Shown: positions 61,981 through 64,000 of the stretch, piece after piece
How the letters are laid out: every line of letters begins with the position of its first letter
Position numbering within the stretch: the stretch's first letter is position 1
Source of the DNA: Parafrankia elaeagni
Lineage (GTDB): Bacteria; Actinomycetota; Actinomycetes; Frankiales; Frankiaceae
DNA length: 64,000 bases
NCBI RefSeq assembly: GCF_000374165.1
Contig: NZ_KB893783.1
Coordinates: 1 to 64,000 of the forward strand
Direction: 5' to 3'
Position numbers and translations under genes: made by a program
The notes under the pieces: generated by a model
What the model saw: the letters and a program-made list of their open reading frames with translations, nothing else
The model's database searches: none
What the model was told of the DNA's origin: nothing

Positions 61981-64000
61981 GTGCCTGCGACTACTTCGTC
62001 CCCGTCCGGCAGTACCTCGGTTCCCGCGGCGGACCGCCCCCGGCTGCTGTTGCTCGACGGGCATTCGCTGGCCTACCGCGCCTTCTTCGCGCTGCCGGTG
62101 GAGAACTTCTCGACGACGACCGGCCAGCCGACGAACGCCGTCTACGGCTTCACCTCCATGCTGATCAACGCGCTGCGCGACGAGAAGCCCACCCACGTCG
62201 CCGTCGCGTGGGATCTGCCGACGCCGACGTTCCGGCACACCCAGTACGCGGAGTACAAGGCCGGCCGGTCCGAGACCCCGGCGGACTTCGTCGGCCAGGT
62301 CGCGCTGATCCACCAGGTCTGCGAGGCGCTCGCGGTGCCCGGCGTCAGCGCCGCCGGCTTCGAGGCCGACGACGTGATCGCCACCCTCGCCACCCAGGCC
62401 GCGGCCGACGGCATGGACGTCCTGATCGTCACCGGTGACCGCGACGCGCTGCAGCTCGTCGACGACCGCGTCACCGTGCTGATGACCCGCAAGGGCATCA
62501 GCGACATGACCCGCTTCACTCCGGACGAGGTGCAGGCGAAGTACGGCCTGTCGCCGGTGCAGTACCCCGACTTCGCGGCGCTGCGCGGCGACCCGTCCGA
62601 CAACCTGCCGTCGGTGCCGGGGGTGGGGGAGAAGACCGCCACCAAGTGGATCCAGCAGTTCGGCTCGCTGGCCGACCTGGTCGACCGGGCCGACGAGATC
62701 GGCGGCAAGACGGGTGCCTCGCTGCGGGCCCATCTGGCCAACGTCATCCGCAACCGGTCGCTGACGGAGCTCGCCCGGGAGGTGCCGTTGGAGGTCGCCC
62801 CGGTCGACCTGCGTCTGCACCCGTGGGATCGCGAGGCCGTCCACCAGCTGTTCGACACGCTGCAGTTCCGGGTGCTGCGGGAGCGGCTGTACGCCGCCCT
62901 GGCGGTGGCACCGCCGTCCGCCGACGAGGGCTTCGAGATCGAGCTGACCATGCTCGGTCCGGACGAGGTCGCCTCCTGGCTGGCCGAGCACGCCTCCGGC
63001 GCCGGCCGCACCGGCCTGCACCTGCGCGGCACGTGGGGCCGCGGCACCGGGGTGATCGTGTCGCTGTCGCTGGCGTCGACCGACGGCGCGGCCGCCTGGC
63101 TCGACCCGACCCAGCTCACCGCCGGTGACTCGGCCGCCCTCGGCGCCTGGCTGGCGGATCCGGACCGGCCGAAGGCCGGGCACGACCTCAAGGGCCCGAT
63201 GCTGGCGCTGGCCGAGGCGGGCTTCGACCTCGCCGGCGTGACCAGCGACACCGCGCTCGCCGCCTACCTGGCCCTGCCCGGCCAGCGTTCGTTCGACCTG
63301 GCTGACCTGACGCTGCGCTACCTGCAGCGCGAGCTGCGGTCGGAGGGGGAGACGAGCGGCCAGCTCACCCTCGACGGCTCCGGCGAGGCCGACGAGGCCG
63401 AGGCGGACGCGATCCGCGCCCGCGCCGCCCTCGAGCTTGCCGGCGTGCTCGACGGCGACCTCGAGCGCAGGTCCGCGGCCCGGCTGCTGCGGGAGATGGA
63501 GCTGCCCCTGGTCGGCGTCCTGGCCCGCATGGAACGGGCCGGTATCGCCGCCGACTCCGATCACCTCACCGAGCTGCAGAAGCACTACAGCGCCGAGGTC
63601 ACGGACGTCGCCGCGCAGGCCCACGGCATCGTCGGGCGGCAGTTCAACCTGGGCTCGCCCAAACAGCTCCAGCAGATCCTCTTCGAGGAGCTGGCGCTGC
63701 CCAAGACGAAGCGCATCAAGACCGGCTACACCACCGACGCGGACGCGCTGGCCTGGCTGGCGACACAGTCCGACCACCCGCTGATCCCGGTGCTGCTGCA
63801 CCACCGCGACGTGGCCCGCCTCAAGACCGTGGTCGACTCGCTCATCCCGATGATCGACGACGCCGGGCGGATCCACACCACCTTCAACCAGATGATCGCG
63901 GCCACCGGCCGGCTGTCGTCCACGGACCCGAACCTGCAGAACATCCCGATCCGCACGGTGCAGGGCCGGCAGATCCGGCAGGCGTTCATCGTCGGCCAGG
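61981..64000 (+). CDS. polA: DNA polymerase I, N-terminal part (runs off the window)
   Basis: From GTG at 61981 about 673 residues are seen and the frame stays open. The 5'-nuclease domain begins LLLLDGHSLAYRAFF, with AGFEADDVIATLA, TGDRDALQLVD and GDPSDNLPSVPGVGEKTA. The middle domain lacks the D-x-E of an active proofreading exonuclease (GLHLRGTWGRGTG where FDTET is usual), as in other actinobacterial PolA. The polymerase domain starts around 500, with RHIHTTF-like RIHTTFNQMIAATGRLSS near the end of the window. It serves in repair and Okazaki-fragment processing. Confidence 0.96.
   Translation, partial: MPATTSSPSGSTSVPAADRPRLLLLDGHSLAYRAFFALPVENFSTTTGQPTNAVYGFTSMLINALRDEKPTHVAVAWDLPTPTFRHTQYAEYKAGRSETPADFVGQVALIHQVCEALAVPGVSAAGFEADDVIATLATQAAADGMDVLIVTGDRDALQLVDDRVTVLMTRKGISDMTRFTPDEVQAKYGLSPVQYPDFAALRGDPSDNLPSVPGVGEKTATKWIQQFGSLADLVDRADEIGGKTGASLRAHLANVIRNRSLTELAREVPLEVAPVDLRLHPWDREAVHQLFDTLQFRVLRERLYAALAVAPPSADEGFEIELTMLGPDEVASWLAEHASGAGRTGLHLRGTWGRGTGVIVSLSLASTDGAAAWLDPTQLTAGDSAALGAWLADPDRPKAGHDLKGPMLALAEAGFDLAGVTSDTALAAYLALPGQRSFDLADLTLRYLQRELRSEGETSGQLTLDGSGEADEAEADAIRARAALELAGVLDGDLERRSAARLLREMELPLVGVLARMERAGIAADSDHLTELQKHYSAEVTDVAAQAHGIVGRQFNLGSPKQLQQILFEELALPKTKRIKTGYTTDADALAWLATQSDHPLIPVLLHHRDVARLKTVVDSLIPMIDDAGRIHTTFNQMIAATGRLSSTDPNLQNIPIRTVQGRQIRQAFIVGQ

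Noticed and set aside
61852-63876. 674-residue minus-strand ORF
   Set aside because: Antisense to polA, whose domain motifs are unmistakable; the ORF shows only shadow composition.

Overview
The window is very GC-rich actinobacterial chromosome, most likely from Frankia or a close relative. The evidence is indirect: an Lsr2-type DNA-binding segment, two F420 (Ddn-type) reductases, an ANTAR (PdtaR-type) regulator close to polA, many GTG starts, GTGA/ATGA stop-start overlaps, and candidate leaderless promoters. I could not run a search, so the genus is an inference.

Layout. 0-0.3 kb is the 3' end of an IS200/IS605 TnpB element, ending 16 bases before an Acg-type flavoprotein gene. 0.3-13 kb is mixed metabolism and regulation: GNAT, a secreted Pro/Ala-rich protein, a pirin/MarR divergent pair, an XRE regulator divergent from a methionine aminopeptidase, a membrane-anchored protein, an FAD monooxygenase, aldehyde dehydrogenase, an amidohydrolase, DUF2277, and pheA followed by a PhzF-like gene. 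13-18 kb is an SbcD/SbcC-like nuclease-ATPase pair whose ATPase carries an Lsr2-like tail. 18-27 kb has a small ORF, an SDR, a GNAT/NDP-forming acyl-CoA synthetase fusion next to a Ser/Thr kinase, MarR, membrane proteins and a crotonase. 27-34 kb is a CoA-linked catabolic block (F420-type LLM oxidoreductase, DUF2889, dienoyl-CoA-isomerase-like crotonase, DUF427-TesB fusion, alpha/beta hydrolase) with decayed genes and small proteins, and looks like an accessory region. 34-40 kb is a translationally coupled operon (alpha/beta hydrolase, ketopantoate-reductase/rhodanese fusion, FAD-linked oxidase) divergent from a LysR gene. 40-52 kb has an orphan substrate-binding protein, a GH13 enzyme, a DUF6629 membrane protein, a Kelch protein, a Ddn-like reductase, an SDR, a collapsed kinase gene, a COG0523 GTPase, an L,D-transpeptidase and a tandem universal stress protein.

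52.7-64 kb looks like conserved core: a tRNA with anticodon CAA, an ANTAR response regulator coupled to a membrane-anchored periplasmic-binding-type protein, a complete branched-chain amino acid ABC transporter (livK-H-M-G-F, mostly with overlapping stop/start codons), a PaaI-like thioesterase, and the 5' two thirds or so of polA, which runs off the end.

The features most worth a second look are the Lsr2 tail on the SbcC-like ATPase, the reductase-rhodanese fusion operon, the tRNA with a leucine anticodon but no long variable arm, and the ANTAR/binding-protein coupling. In-frame 9- and 18-bp tandem repeats recur in many unrelated genes.
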